Assembly (NCBI GenBank): GCA_014075215.1 | Contig: CP046177.1 | Location: 682,001 to 746,000 of the forward strand | DNA length: 64,000 nt | Reading direction: 5' to 3' | DNA from: Flavobacteriaceae bacterium | Lineage (GTDB): Bacteria > Bacteroidota > Bacteroidia > Flavobacteriales > Flavobacteriaceae | In this document: in pieces, positions 1 to 7,773 of the stretch | How the letters are laid out: every line of letters starts with the position of its first letter | How positions within the stretch are numbered: position 1 is the stretch's first letter | Program-made: the position numbers and the translations under genes | Notes under the pieces: generated by a model | Seen by the model: the letters and a program-made list of their open reading frames with translations, nothing else | Told to the model about the DNA's origin: nothing | Databases searched by the model: none

Positions 1-177
1 AAATTAGATATCAAATCTCAATATTATATCAGTCAAAATAGCGTTGCTAATGAGTTTTTAACGAGTAAACTCCCCAGGACACTTCTAATTAATGAAAAAG
101 GAATTGTTGTAAATGCATATGCCTCCTTGTCATCTCAAAATATTTACAACCAGATAGCAAACCTGGCAAAAAACTAG
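1..177 (+). CDS. C-terminal end of a thioredoxin-like protein (partial)
   Basis: Frame 1 is open from the window edge to TAG at 175-177, giving the last 58 residues of a protein. The segment LPRTLLINEKGIVVNAY has the look of the back half of a TlpA/AhpC-type thioredoxin fold: a proline before a beta strand, then a hydrophobic strand, a turn with KG, and another strand, followed by a closing helix. The CxxC active site would lie upstream and is not visible, so redox activity cannot be judged. It reads towards the helicase gene, with a 130-bp gap. The family call is inference from pattern only. Confidence 0.5.
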   Translation, partial: KLDIKSQYYISQNSVANEFLTSKLPRTLLINEKGIVVNAYASLSSQNIYNQIANLAKN

Positions 178-208
178 TTCGGCAATTTTTAATTCTGTTT
201 ATTTACTG

Positions 209-216
209 TACATTTG
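209..216 (+). promoter_or_regulatory. Possible -7 element for the helicase gene
   Basis: TACATTTG matches the Bacteroidetes -7 consensus TAnnTTTG. It lies about 95 bp before the ATG at 311. There is no clear TTG at the -33 position, so the match is weak. Confidence 0.3.
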
Positions 217-310
217 CCTGATTTTAATAAAGTTTTTGCTTTCCTAAAAATCAAAGTCGTATATCAATAAGATTTACAGGCGGGCATCTTTGAATCTGCA
301 AATACACAGC

Positions 311-2122
311 ATGTCAACATTTTCAACATTAGGTCTAAAAGAACCTATATATAAAGCACTAACAGAATTAGGTTATGAACAACCTACTGCCATACAAGAG
401 AAAGCCATACCACAAATCTTATCTTCCACAGATGATTTAAAAGCATTTGCACAAACCGGAACAGGGAAAACAGCAGCTTTTAGCTTGCCTATTTTAGAGC
501 TGGCTGACGAACATAATAAAAACACTCAGGCCATTATTTTATCACCTACTCGCGAATTGGCAGTACAAATTGGTAATAATATACAAGATTTTGCCAGACA
601 CATCTCCAATATGAAAGTAGTTACTGTGTACGGTGGTGCCAATATCGAAGAGCAGATCAAAAACCTGAAAAAGGGGGCTCAAATTGTAGTAGGAACCCCG
701 GGAAGAACCGTTGATTTAATCCACAGGCGTGCTTTAAAGCTAGGGAACATACAGTGGTTAGTGTTAGACGAAGCCGACGAAATGTTAAATATGGGATTCA
801 AAGATGAGTTAGATAAAGTTTTAAGTGCTACTCCGGAAACCAAACAAACATTGCTATTTTCTGCCACTTTTCCAAAAGAAGTAGAAGCGATTGCAAAAAA
901 TTATATGATTGAACCGGTAGAAATTACTTCAGGTCAGAAAAACCAGGGCGCAGATAATGTAAGTCATGAATATTATATGATTACCGAAAAAAAACGATAT
1001 GCTGCATTAAAAAGAATTGCAGATCTATACCCGGATATCTATGCCATTGTGTTCTGCAGAACACGTCGGGAAACACAGGAAATAGCTAATCTTTTGATTA
1101 GGGACAACTACAATGCAGATGCTTTACACGGCGACTTATCACAGGCACAGCGTAATGCCGTAATGGATAAATTCCGTAAAAAAAATATTAAAATCCTGGT
1201 AGCAACCGACGTAGCCGCACGTGGATTAGACGTAAACAATCTAACACATGTCATCAATCACAAATTACCCGATCAGATAGAAAATTACACACACAGAAGT
1301 GGCAGGACAGGTAGGGCAGGTAATATGGGAGTCTCTTTGGTTTTGATAAATAATAAAGAAAAAAACAGAATCCCCATTATAGAGCGTACAATTAATAAAA
1401 AGTTCATTCACACACAAATACCAACAGGAAAAGAAATCTGTCAAAATCAATTGATGCATTTAATTGACAGAGTACAAAATATAAAAGTAAATGAAAGTGA
1501 AATTGAAGAATTTTTACCGGATATTTATGAAAAGTTAGAAGGTTTGACTCGTGACGAACTGATTCAGAAATTTGTATCCTTAGAATTTAATGCCTTTTTA
1601 TCTTATTATGAAAATGCTGCTGATTTGAATGTACTAACCACAAGAGAGTACTCCGGAAATAGCCGTGGTTCGAATGAAAACATGACGCGTTTCTTTATCA
1701 ACATTGGCAGGAAAGATCGTCTGAATCCGGCAAAATTAATTGGTCTCATTAATGATCAAAATATTGGAGAAAAGATAGAGATTGGCGCTATTGATATCTT
1801 TGATACCTTTTCTTTTTTTGAAATTGATAAAAGCTATAAAGAAAAAACCTTAGCTGCTTTTGCTGCCAGTGAGCCTCAATTCGATGGCCGTTATGTACAT
1901 GTGGAAGTTACGAAAAAAGGGCGTAGTAGTGGAAGAAAACACAATAAAAAAACTTTTGGAAACAAAAATAATGACGGTTTTGGAAGACGTAGAGATTCTG
2001 AAATTCATGATCGTAAAAAAAGTGCAAGAGGTAAAAAGCAATTACGCAGTCATGAAAAACCAAACAGAAGTTCCAGAGATAAAAACACCGGTGGTTTTGG
2101 AAGAAGACGTAGAGTCCGGTAG
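311..2122 (+). CDS. DEAD-box ATP-dependent RNA helicase with DbpA-type RNA-binding domain
   Basis: Cytoplasmic RNA helicase that probably acts in ribosome assembly or RNA remodelling. In order: Q motif (GYEQPTAIQ, about residue 20), Walker A AQTGTGKT, PTRELA, TPGR, DEAD near residue 153, SAT near 183, then the second RecA domain with IVFCRTR, ATDVAARGLDV and HRSGRTGRAG near 328. Residues about 460-520 fit the DbpA RNA-binding fold, and the last 80 residues are a basic Gly/Arg/Lys tail, typical of cold-induced Bacteroidetes helicases. The frame is open from a TTG at 290, but the family normally starts close to the FxxLGL motif, so I choose ATG 311 (MSTFSTLGL). A CsdA/DeaD label is possible; the exact paralogue cannot be told. 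Confidence 0.93.
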   Translation: MSTFSTLGLKEPIYKALTELGYEQPTAIQEKAIPQILSSTDDLKAFAQTGTGKTAAFSLPILELADEHNKNTQAIILSPTRELAVQIGNNIQDFARHISNMKVVTVYGGANIEEQIKNLKKGAQIVVGTPGRTVDLIHRRALKLGNIQWLVLDEADEMLNMGFKDELDKVLSATPETKQTLLFSATFPKEVEAIAKNYMIEPVEITSGQKNQGADNVSHEYYMITEKKRYAALKRIADLYPDIYAIVFCRTRRETQEIANLLIRDNYNADALHGDLSQAQRNAVMDKFRKKNIKILVATDVAARGLDVNNLTHVINHKLPDQIENYTHRSGRTGRAGNMGVSLVLINNKEKNRIPIIERTINKKFIHTQIPTGKEICQNQLMHLIDRVQNIKVNESEIEEFLPDIYEKLEGLTRDELIQKFVSLEFNAFLSYYENAADLNVLTTREYSGNSRGSNENMTRFFINIGRKDRLNPAKLIGLINDQNIGEKIEIGAIDIFDTFSFFEIDKSYKEKTLAAFAASEPQFDGRYVHVEVTKKGRSSGRKHNKKTFGNKNNDGFGRRRDSEIHDRKKSARGKKQLRSHEKPNRSSRDKNTGGFGRRRRVR

Positions 2123-2208
2123 TATTTATGCAATTAAAAGTTTGAAATCTTCCGGATTCAGAATTCGTTACGTTTTTTTCAAACAGGCGAAAAACAAAAT
2201 TATAACAG

Positions 2209-3453
2209 TTACATACCTGCTGTAGTAATTTCTTTATAGGCTCCGCTTTCTAATTTACTTCGGATATCGGAAAATGCTTTGATAGTAGTATCGATATCTT
2301 CTTGGTTATGTGTTGCCGTGGGGATCAATCTCAAAATAATTAACCCTTTGGGAATCACAGGATATGTTACAATGGAACAAAATACCCCGTAATTTTCACG
2401 CAAATCATGAACTAATGCCATTGCTTCCGGAATATCTCCTTTTAGATATACCGGAGTGATACATGTTTCCGTAGTTCCCAGATCAAAACCTGCTAATCGT
2501 AAACCGGACTGCAATGCAGTTGTATTTTTCCACAGCTTATCTTTCAGTTCCGGCATGGTACGAATCATTTCCAAACGTTTCAATGCACCCTTTACCATTG
2601 CCATTGGAAGTGATTTTGCAAACATCTGGGATCTCATATTATACTGCAAGTATTGTATGATGTTTTTATCTCCTGCAAAAAAAGCACCAATACCGGCCAT
2701 TGATTTGGCAAAAGTGGCAAAATATACATCAATATCATCTTGTACATCTTGTTCATAGCCGGTACCTCTGCCCCCTTCACCTAAGGTACCAAATCCGTGT
2801 GCATCATCTACTAACAAGCGGAAATGGTATTTTTTCTTTAACGCAGTTATTTCTTTCAGGCGTCCCTGTTCGCCGCGCATTCCGAAAACCCCTTCGGAAA
2901 TAACCAAAATACCTCCTCCGGTTTTTTCTGCTATTTTTTCTGCACGTTTTATGTTTTTTTCAAAACTTTCCATGTCATTATGCTTATACACGAAACGTTT
3001 CCCCGGGTGTAAACGAACTCCGTCAATAATACATGCATGAGTATCTACATCATATACGATAATATCATCTTTATTGACCAATGTATCTATGGCTGACACC
3101 ATCCCCTGATAACCAAAATTGACCAGATAGGAAGCTTCTTTACCTACAAATTCGGCACATTCTTTTTCCAACTGTTCGTGAAATACGGTATGTCCGGACA
3201 TCATTCTTGCTCCCATAGGATAAGCCATTCCGTGTGCTGCGGCTGCGGCTGCATCGACTTTTAAAATTTCCGGATGATTAGCCAATCCCAAGTAGTCATT
3301 AATACTCCATGTAATTACTTTTTTACCATTGAAGTACATTCTGTTAGAAATCGGCCCTTCCAGTTTCGGAAACATATAATATCCTTCCGCTTCATTTGCC
3401 CAATTTCCCAAAGGTCCTTTATCTTCGGTAATTTTTTTAAATAAGTCTGTCAT
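2209..3453 (-). CDS. Alpha-oxoamine synthase family PLP enzyme (serine palmitoyltransferase or cysteate acyltransferase type)
   Basis: PLP-dependent condensing enzyme of the AONS/KBL/SPT family, 414 residues, which joins an acyl thioester to an amino acid with loss of CO2. Visible landmarks are NDYLGLANHPE, the GARMMSG segment, DDAHGFGTLGEGGRG (the Asp-x-x-His pair that holds PLP) and FAKSMAG, with the Schiff-base lysine. The N-terminus (LFKKI..GPLGNWA) and the MMSG motif are as in Bacteroidetes sphingolipid or sulfonolipid (capnine) synthases rather than biotin BioF; no bio genes are nearby. The frame extends upstream to 3525, but the ATG at 3453 gives the normal family N-terminus. Substrate (serine, cysteate or glycine) is not decided by the sequence. 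Confidence 0.85.
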   Translation of the reverse strand: MTDLFKKITEDKGPLGNWANEAEGYYMFPKLEGPISNRMYFNGKKVITWSINDYLGLANHPEILKVDAAAAAAHGMAYPMGARMMSGHTVFHEQLEKECAEFVGKEASYLVNFGYQGMVSAIDTLVNKDDIIVYDVDTHACIIDGVRLHPGKRFVYKHNDMESFEKNIKRAEKIAEKTGGGILVISEGVFGMRGEQGRLKEITALKKKYHFRLLVDDAHGFGTLGEGGRGTGYEQDVQDDIDVYFATFAKSMAGIGAFFAGDKNIIQYLQYNMRSQMFAKSLPMAMVKGALKRLEMIRTMPELKDKLWKNTTALQSGLRLAGFDLGTTETCITPVYLKGDIPEAMALVHDLRENYGVFCSIVTYPVIPKGLIILRLIPTATHNQEDIDTTIKAFSDIRSKLESGAYKEITTAGM

Positions 3454-3616
3454 CATAACCCTAATGTCATATATTTTTTTCGGCTTACAAATTAACCCAT
3501 TTTTTATCAGTAAATCAAATTTCAAAAACGCTATTTAGCAATAACTTATATGATTTCCAGTTGGAAAGTGTAAAAGTTGAGTTGAAAACTAACTTGAGAC
3601 TTTTAACTTTCCAACT

Positions 3617-3806
3617 TTAAGCTCTTATCTCCCGAACATCCTCTATAAACTGAAAATTTACACCCTGTTTAAAAAAGTAGTTAGCTAATGCCTGCCGGTC
3701 TTTAAAAACAAAACTTCCAAGGTATTTTTCGATCGCCTTTATCAAATCGAGGTTTCTTGATATTCTGTGCATTATCGAGTATTTGAATTAATTGTTTTAG
3801 TATCAT
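3617..3806 (-). pseudogene. Short frameshifted ORF downstream of the toxin tip; possible immunity remnant
   Basis: An ATG at 3806, only 9 bp after the toxin-fragment stop, starts MILKQLIQILDNAQ and then loses frame near 3772. From there a second frame (51 codons from ATG 3772 to TAA 3617) reads LDLIKAIEKYLGSF and FKDRQALANYFFKQG. Joining the two by one base gives a single protein of about 65 residues. A small gene directly behind a toxin tip is the usual place for an immunity gene; the family is not recognised and the role is inference. Confidence 0.35.
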
Positions 3807-3814
3807 AGTGCTTT

Positions 3815-4111
3815 CTATTTAATTGGTATAAAACGCTTTTTTATCAAATTCTTACTACTTCTAATCACGGTAGTAACCTGTCCTGTCAGAGGATTAGTAC
3901 CAACTAACAAGCTTTTACCGCTTTCAAAACCATTCGGAAGAACATAGTTTATTGATTTATTAAGAAGGTCATAAAATTTCTGCCCTTTACTAATTGCAGT
4001 TTGAGCCATCTTTTGAGTTATACCTCTTTGTGCCAATCGTTCTAATGAGTTTTTACTAAACTGTGTTCCTGTCTTAACTAACGAAGTATTCGTCTTAGCT
4101 CCAACTCTAAC
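3815..4111 (-). pseudogene. Detached C-terminal tip of a polymorphic (Rhs-type) toxin
   Basis: The frame is open for 98 codons after an in-frame TGA at 4112-4114, with no convincing start, so this is the 3' end of something larger. The text (FSKNSLERLAQRGITQKMA, ISKGQKFYDLLNKSINYV, then GTNPLTGQVTTVIR) has the layout of small toxin domains at the tips of Rhs/YD-repeat or other polymorphic toxins, in particular DUF4258-like ones: an H/ER..RGI..K..A..I..G helix pair followed by a strand with Q/I-TTVI. No YD repeats or delivery domain precede it; the upstream DNA is a short repeat element. The most likely history is that recombination moved this cassette away from its parent gene. The toxin fold is inference from pattern. 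Confidence 0.5.
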
Positions 4112-4189
4112 TCATATTTCCAAAAAAGTACTAATCTCTTTAGTCAATTCACTTTAGGTTACCCCCCTTCCCTCTTTTAATATATTAAT

Positions 4190-4351
4190 GAAACTTTTGC
4201 AAAATAGTGATATACTCCATATTTGAATTGATTTGGCTTCAAATTTCTTCCTTCTCTAAAATTTTAAATACTCAAAACCAACAGGTTATTCCGGTTGAAA
4301 GTTTTCTTCGGGTGTCGAACTTTTTTGCCAAATCAATTCTGCAAAGGTCTC
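4190..4351 (+). repeat. Short inverted-repeat element, family A, full-length copy 1
   Basis: A 162-bp non-coding element. The outer ends are GAAACTTTTGC (decayed) and GCAAAGGTCTC, which are inverted repeats of each other. The interior carries CAACAGGTTATTCCGG and TCTTCGGGTGTCGAAC. The same sequence recurs at 33046-33199, 48042-48152, 61023-61127 (reverse, shortened), 14089-14124 (left half) and 54004-54037 (ends only). Confidence 0.75.
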
Positions 4352-4534
4352 TTAATTTTAGTCTCATCTGATTTATCAATTAGTTCTAAATCATAATCAT
4401 ATTTTACTTCCAACCTGAGTTCGGCGAAATTATTTATTGAAATTTAACTATAAAAAGAAAAGAAAGAAGTTATGATTTTCGTATATTAATATTTGAAAAC
4501 CAATTAATTATACAACAAAATCAATTTCTTTCCT

Positions 4535-4690
4535 ATGCTTATAAATATAGACAAAATCATTGAGATTTTTTATGCCATTGATGAATTTTACCTTGAAATG
4601 GGTCCAAAAATAGGGCAATTGATGTTATCAGAATCAAAATCGAAGCGGTCTTATAAAAAACGTAATTTTAAAATGAGCTACAGCCTTTAG
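4535..4690 (+). pseudogene. N-terminal fragment of an IS982-family transposase
   Basis: Reads 51 residues from ATG 4535 to TAG 4688-4690: MLINIDKIIEIFYAIDEFY, then SKRSYKKRNFKMSYSL. The IDKIIEIF..IDEF opening and the KKRN.KMS segment are those of IS982 transposase N-termini, where the text would continue into a helix-turn-helix and the DDE core. The gene stops here and the rest is gone. It differs from the complete IS982 at 40.6 kb, so it represents another lineage. Confidence 0.6.
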
Positions 4691-4734
4691 ATTAGCAAAT
4701 AGAAATAATTACTTAAAATAAAAACATAATAGTT

Positions 4735-4821
4735 ATGATGAAATTTCTTTTTTTGCTTCTTTTTTTCTTTGTTAATAACTCTTATTTTGTTGATAACCAA
4801 AAACACAAAAGAACGGAGTGA
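4735..4821 (+). pseudogene. Signal-peptide-only ORF, probably the 5' stub of a secreted-protein gene
   Basis: The ORF starts MMKFLFLLLFFFVNNSYF, a classic short signal peptide, and ends after about 28 codons at the TGA inside the IS110 left-end hairpin. The likely reading is that IS110 landed just after the signal peptide of a secreted protein. The rest of that gene was not found on the far side. Confidence 0.3.
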
Positions 4822-4878
4822 ACTTTAGCGGCCAGCTAGCTTTTTAGAGCCATCCCCCGTATTAGTCTCCGTTCTTTT
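4807..4878 (+). ncRNA. Candidate IS110 bridge-RNA hairpin in the left end
   Basis: A perfect 12-bp inverted repeat (AAAAGAACGGAG at 4807-4818, CTCCGTTCTTTT at 4867-4878) encloses a 48-nt loop that is GC-richer than the surroundings. It lies 94 bp before the IS110 transposase start. IS110-family elements encode a structured bridge (seek) RNA in the non-coding end next to the recombinase, with internal loops that read target and donor DNA; position and shape fit. Covariation has not been tested. Confidence 0.5.
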
Positions 4879-4971
4879 TAAAAGTTACTTAGAACCATAT
4901 AGAATTTCAGTTTCTGCCCTTATTAAAGGTCTTAGTTTAAGTAACTATTATTAATATCTAATTACAAAATT

Positions 4972-5967
4972 ATGAAAACAAATGAAATTATCGGAATCGA
5001 TGTCAGTAAATTATTAATTGATGTTTGTATCTATTCTAAACAAATTGTTCAACAGTTTGAGAACAGTAAATCTGGATTTAAATTAATGCTAAAGTGGAGT
5101 TTTAAAAATTCGTCTTTCTCTAAAGAAGAAACCATGTTTGTATTTGAACATACAGGAATGTACTCTCATTTATTATCTGTGTCTTTAACTGAACAAAAAT
5201 TATCTTTTTTCATAGCTTCTGGTTTAGAAATTAAAAGATCTATTGGTATTGCTCGTGGAAAGGATGACCAAATTGATGCCAAACGCATTGCTCTATATGG
5301 GTATCGATTAAAAGAAGAACTTAAACCCAGTAAGCTACCTAAAAGAAGTATATTACAACTAAAAAGTCTCTTATCTTTAAGGACAAAACTTAACAAACAA
5401 AGAGCTGGTTTTAAAGTTACTTTGAAAGAACAAAAAAGAATTTATAAAGCAAAAGAGTATAAAATAATCTTTGACGTTCAACAAAAAATGATTGCAGAAC
5501 TAACCAAACAAATACACAAGATTAATACTCAAATGCAAGCTATTATTGACCAAAATATAATGTTAAAAGAAACCTATAAACTTGTTACTAGTGTTAAAGG
5601 TATAGGAATGCAAACTGCTATAATGATGATTGTGTTTACTGACAATTTTTCAAAATTTGAAAACTGGAGAAAGTTTGCCTCTTATTGTGGTGTTGCTCCT
5701 TTTCCTTACCAATCTGGAACTAGTATTAAAGGACGTACAAAAGTCTCTCATTTGGCTAATAAAAAATTGAAAGCAATTATTAATATGTGCGCTATTTCTG
5801 CTATACAACATAACCCAGAAATGAAATTATACTATCATAAAAGAATAAAACAAGGCAAAAGTAAAATGAGTACCGTTAACATTATTAGAAACAAATTAAT
5901 AGCAAGAGTGTTTGCCGTTGTCAAACGACAAACACCCTATGTAGATACTTTTAAATTTGCTGCATAA
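4972..5967 (+). CDS. IS110-family transposase (DEDD recombinase)
   Basis: A 331-residue recombinase. The N-terminal RuvC-like domain opens with IIGIDVSK (first Asp of the DEDD set), has FEHTGMYS near residue 62 and RGKDDQIDAKRIA near residue 92 (closing Asp residues). A coiled region follows, then the transposase_20 domain with VKGIGMQTAIMM and FASYCGVAPFPYQSG, which holds the conserved serine region. Length is normal and the frame is intact, so it could be active. There are no terminal inverted repeats, as expected for IS110. The candidate bridge RNA lies upstream, and remnants of IS982 and IS3 flank it. Confidence 0.92.
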   Translation: MKTNEIIGIDVSKLLIDVCIYSKQIVQQFENSKSGFKLMLKWSFKNSSFSKEETMFVFEHTGMYSHLLSVSLTEQKLSFFIASGLEIKRSIGIARGKDDQIDAKRIALYGYRLKEELKPSKLPKRSILQLKSLLSLRTKLNKQRAGFKVTLKEQKRIYKAKEYKIIFDVQQKMIAELTKQIHKINTQMQAIIDQNIMLKETYKLVTSVKGIGMQTAIMMIVFTDNFSKFENWRKFASYCGVAPFPYQSGTSIKGRTKVSHLANKKLKAIINMCAISAIQHNPEMKLYYHKRIKQGKSKMSTVNIIRNKLIARVFAVVKRQTPYVDTFKFAA

Positions 5968-6101
5968 ATTAGTAAAAATAATATCTCAACTTTTACTTGT
6001 TTTTATCATAGAATACGAGGTGATCATCATCTTAGTACTTTTCCATTTATCAGGCTATAAATGCTTGAAACATTTTTATATAAACTATGTGTGTAAGCAT
6101 C

Positions 6102-6669
6102 TCAACTCTGAGTCCCCAACCCCAGTTTCTTTACTGAATCAAGATTGTAATGTAGATAGAAGAAATCAAGTCTGGGTCTCAGATATGACTTATATACACA
6201 CAAAACAAGGCTGGATGTATTAACAGTCATTATTGATTTGTTTAATAGAAAAGTTGTTGGATGGCCTTTTAGTAACAATTTAACTGCTGAAAATACTATT
6301 ATTAATGCTTGGCGTATGGCTATTAAGAACACACATATTACACAATATTTGATATTTCATTCACACAGAGGCTCACAATATGTAAGTAGTAGCTTTACAA
6401 CTATTGTTAAATTTTACAATGGCTTGATAAGACAATCTATGAGTAGAAAAGGTAATTGTTGAGATAATGCAGTAGCGGAATCTTTTTTTAAATCTTTAAA
6501 AGTAGAATGGGTTTATAATCATAAATATCAAACCAGATCTCAAGCGGAACTATCTGTATTTGAATGGATAGAAACTTGGTACAACAAGAAAAGATTACAT
6601 TCTGCTTTAGGACTAAAATCTATAGAAGAATTTGAACAACAAATCAAACATCAAAAATTAGTAGCATAA
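6102..6669 (+). pseudogene. Decayed IS3-family transposase OrfB (3' part)
   Basis: This aligns with the C-terminal two-thirds of the intact IS3 OrfB at 31971-32825: NQVWVSDMTYI, KQGWMY, FNRKVVGW, QSMSRKGNC, AVAESFFKSLKVEW, KRLHSALGLKSIEEFE. The damage is visible. The 5' part is missing, one base is lost near 6220 (shifting frame after KQGWMY), the tryptophan codon after RKGNC is TGA at 6460-6462, and the middle catalytic Asp of the HSDRGSQY motif is His. The right end downstream (GTTTTTTGTTGCAAG) matches that of the intact copy. Confidence 0.85.
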
Positions 6670-6764
6670 TCTCACTTCTTTTTGTCCAGTTTTTTGTTGC
6701 AAGTTCAAACCAAAAATAGTACGAAAATCAGACCCTAAAAAGACCTACTTGCTCATGGGCATAC

Positions 6765-7736
6765 CTAACAACACCCACCTCCGTCATAATGAAATGTAGA
6801 TGCTGAAAAATAAATATCATCCCTACCTAAATTTTGTAGAGCTTTAGCGGTCTTATCACAAATTGCCAAGGGTTGGTTTTTTAACAGAGTATGCCCTGCA
6901 CCGTCGTCAAAATAATCCTCATCGCCATAGTAGATAGCGGCCTTTCCTGTAAAAACACAGGGGCCATCTTCCGGCATCGGGTCTTTTATAGCCGCCACTT
7001 CAATAGATTCTATATAAATCAGCTCTTCTGTTGGGTAATTCTTAGGGTCTAAGATCCTGTAAGGCTTACGAGATCTAATTTCAACGGTACCAAAACCGGC
7101 ATCTGTTAATGCTTTTACATAATCGGCAATGGGCAAACTTCCACTTAAACATAAAGCCCGTAAACGTTCATCATTACGCAGTTTATTATTCATAGGTTGC
7201 TCACAAGTAGGATCGCTCATGACCAAACGACCATGAGGTTTTAGCACACGATACATTTCTGCAATTGCTTTTTTTAAGTCATCCGATTTAAAAATATTAA
7301 ACAAACAATTTTGAGCGGCAACATCAATTGAATTACCTTCAACAGGTAAATCCATGGCATCTCCTTTTCGCAAATCCACAAAATCACTCTTGAACCAGGG
7401 ATTTATTTTTTCAGCTTCTTTAAAGTTTTTACGAGAAGCTTCCAACATTTCGTCTACGACATCTAAACCAATAACACCGCCTCTTTGACGGTTAAAATAG
7501 GCAAATTGTAATAACTCCATTCCGCCTCCAACTCCAACATATAACATTTTCGGGTTATTGGTTAAATCACGGGCATGTACGGTTGAACCACATCCGTAAT
7601 TCATTTCCTGCATTATTTTCGGAATCTTTAAACCCGGTAATTCCCAAACAGGGTTTGTCGTGCAGCACAGTCCGATATCTGGTGTTAATGCTGCTTCTTT
7701 ATATACATCATGTGTGGTTTTTAAATAACTCATCAT
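6765..7736 (-). CDS. arsM: Arsenosugar-type arsenite S-adenosylmethionine methyltransferase
   Basis: SAM-dependent methylation of As(III), the entry step to arsenosugars. The Rossmann core is visible as MLYVGVGGGMELLQFA (motif I, about residue 65), GVIGLDVV with the acidic end of strand 2, KGDAMDLPV, and a post-core RVLKPHGRLVMSD. Cysteine pairs that could bind arsenic are GLCC near residue 23, NYGCG near 48, the CL in LRALCLSG, and an unusual C-terminal GGGCC. 323 residues. It is the last gene of the minus-strand operon, 37 bp after the nucleoside phosphorylase. The neighbour ArsS, a glycosyltransferase and the peroxidase-like gene make the arsenosugar subtype much more likely than plain detoxifying ArsM. 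No arsR or arsenite pump is present in the window. Confidence 0.88.
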   Translation of the reverse strand: MMSYLKTTHDVYKEAALTPDIGLCCTTNPVWELPGLKIPKIMQEMNYGCGSTVHARDLTNNPKMLYVGVGGGMELLQFAYFNRQRGGVIGLDVVDEMLEASRKNFKEAEKINPWFKSDFVDLRKGDAMDLPVEGNSIDVAAQNCLFNIFKSDDLKKAIAEMYRVLKPHGRLVMSDPTCEQPMNNKLRNDERLRALCLSGSLPIADYVKALTDAGFGTVEIRSRKPYRILDPKNYPTEELIYIESIEVAAIKDPMPEDGPCVFTGKAAIYYGDEDYFDDGAGHTLLKNQPLAICDKTAKALQNLGRDDIYFSASTFHYDGGGCC

Positions 7737-7773
7737 TTTAAGTTTCAGTCGTCAAGTAAATAAAATCAATCGA

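Noticed and set aside
1860..2225. 121-residue ORF overlapping the helicase tail
   Set aside because: It is an out-of-frame shadow of the basic, repetitive 3' end of the helicase gene.
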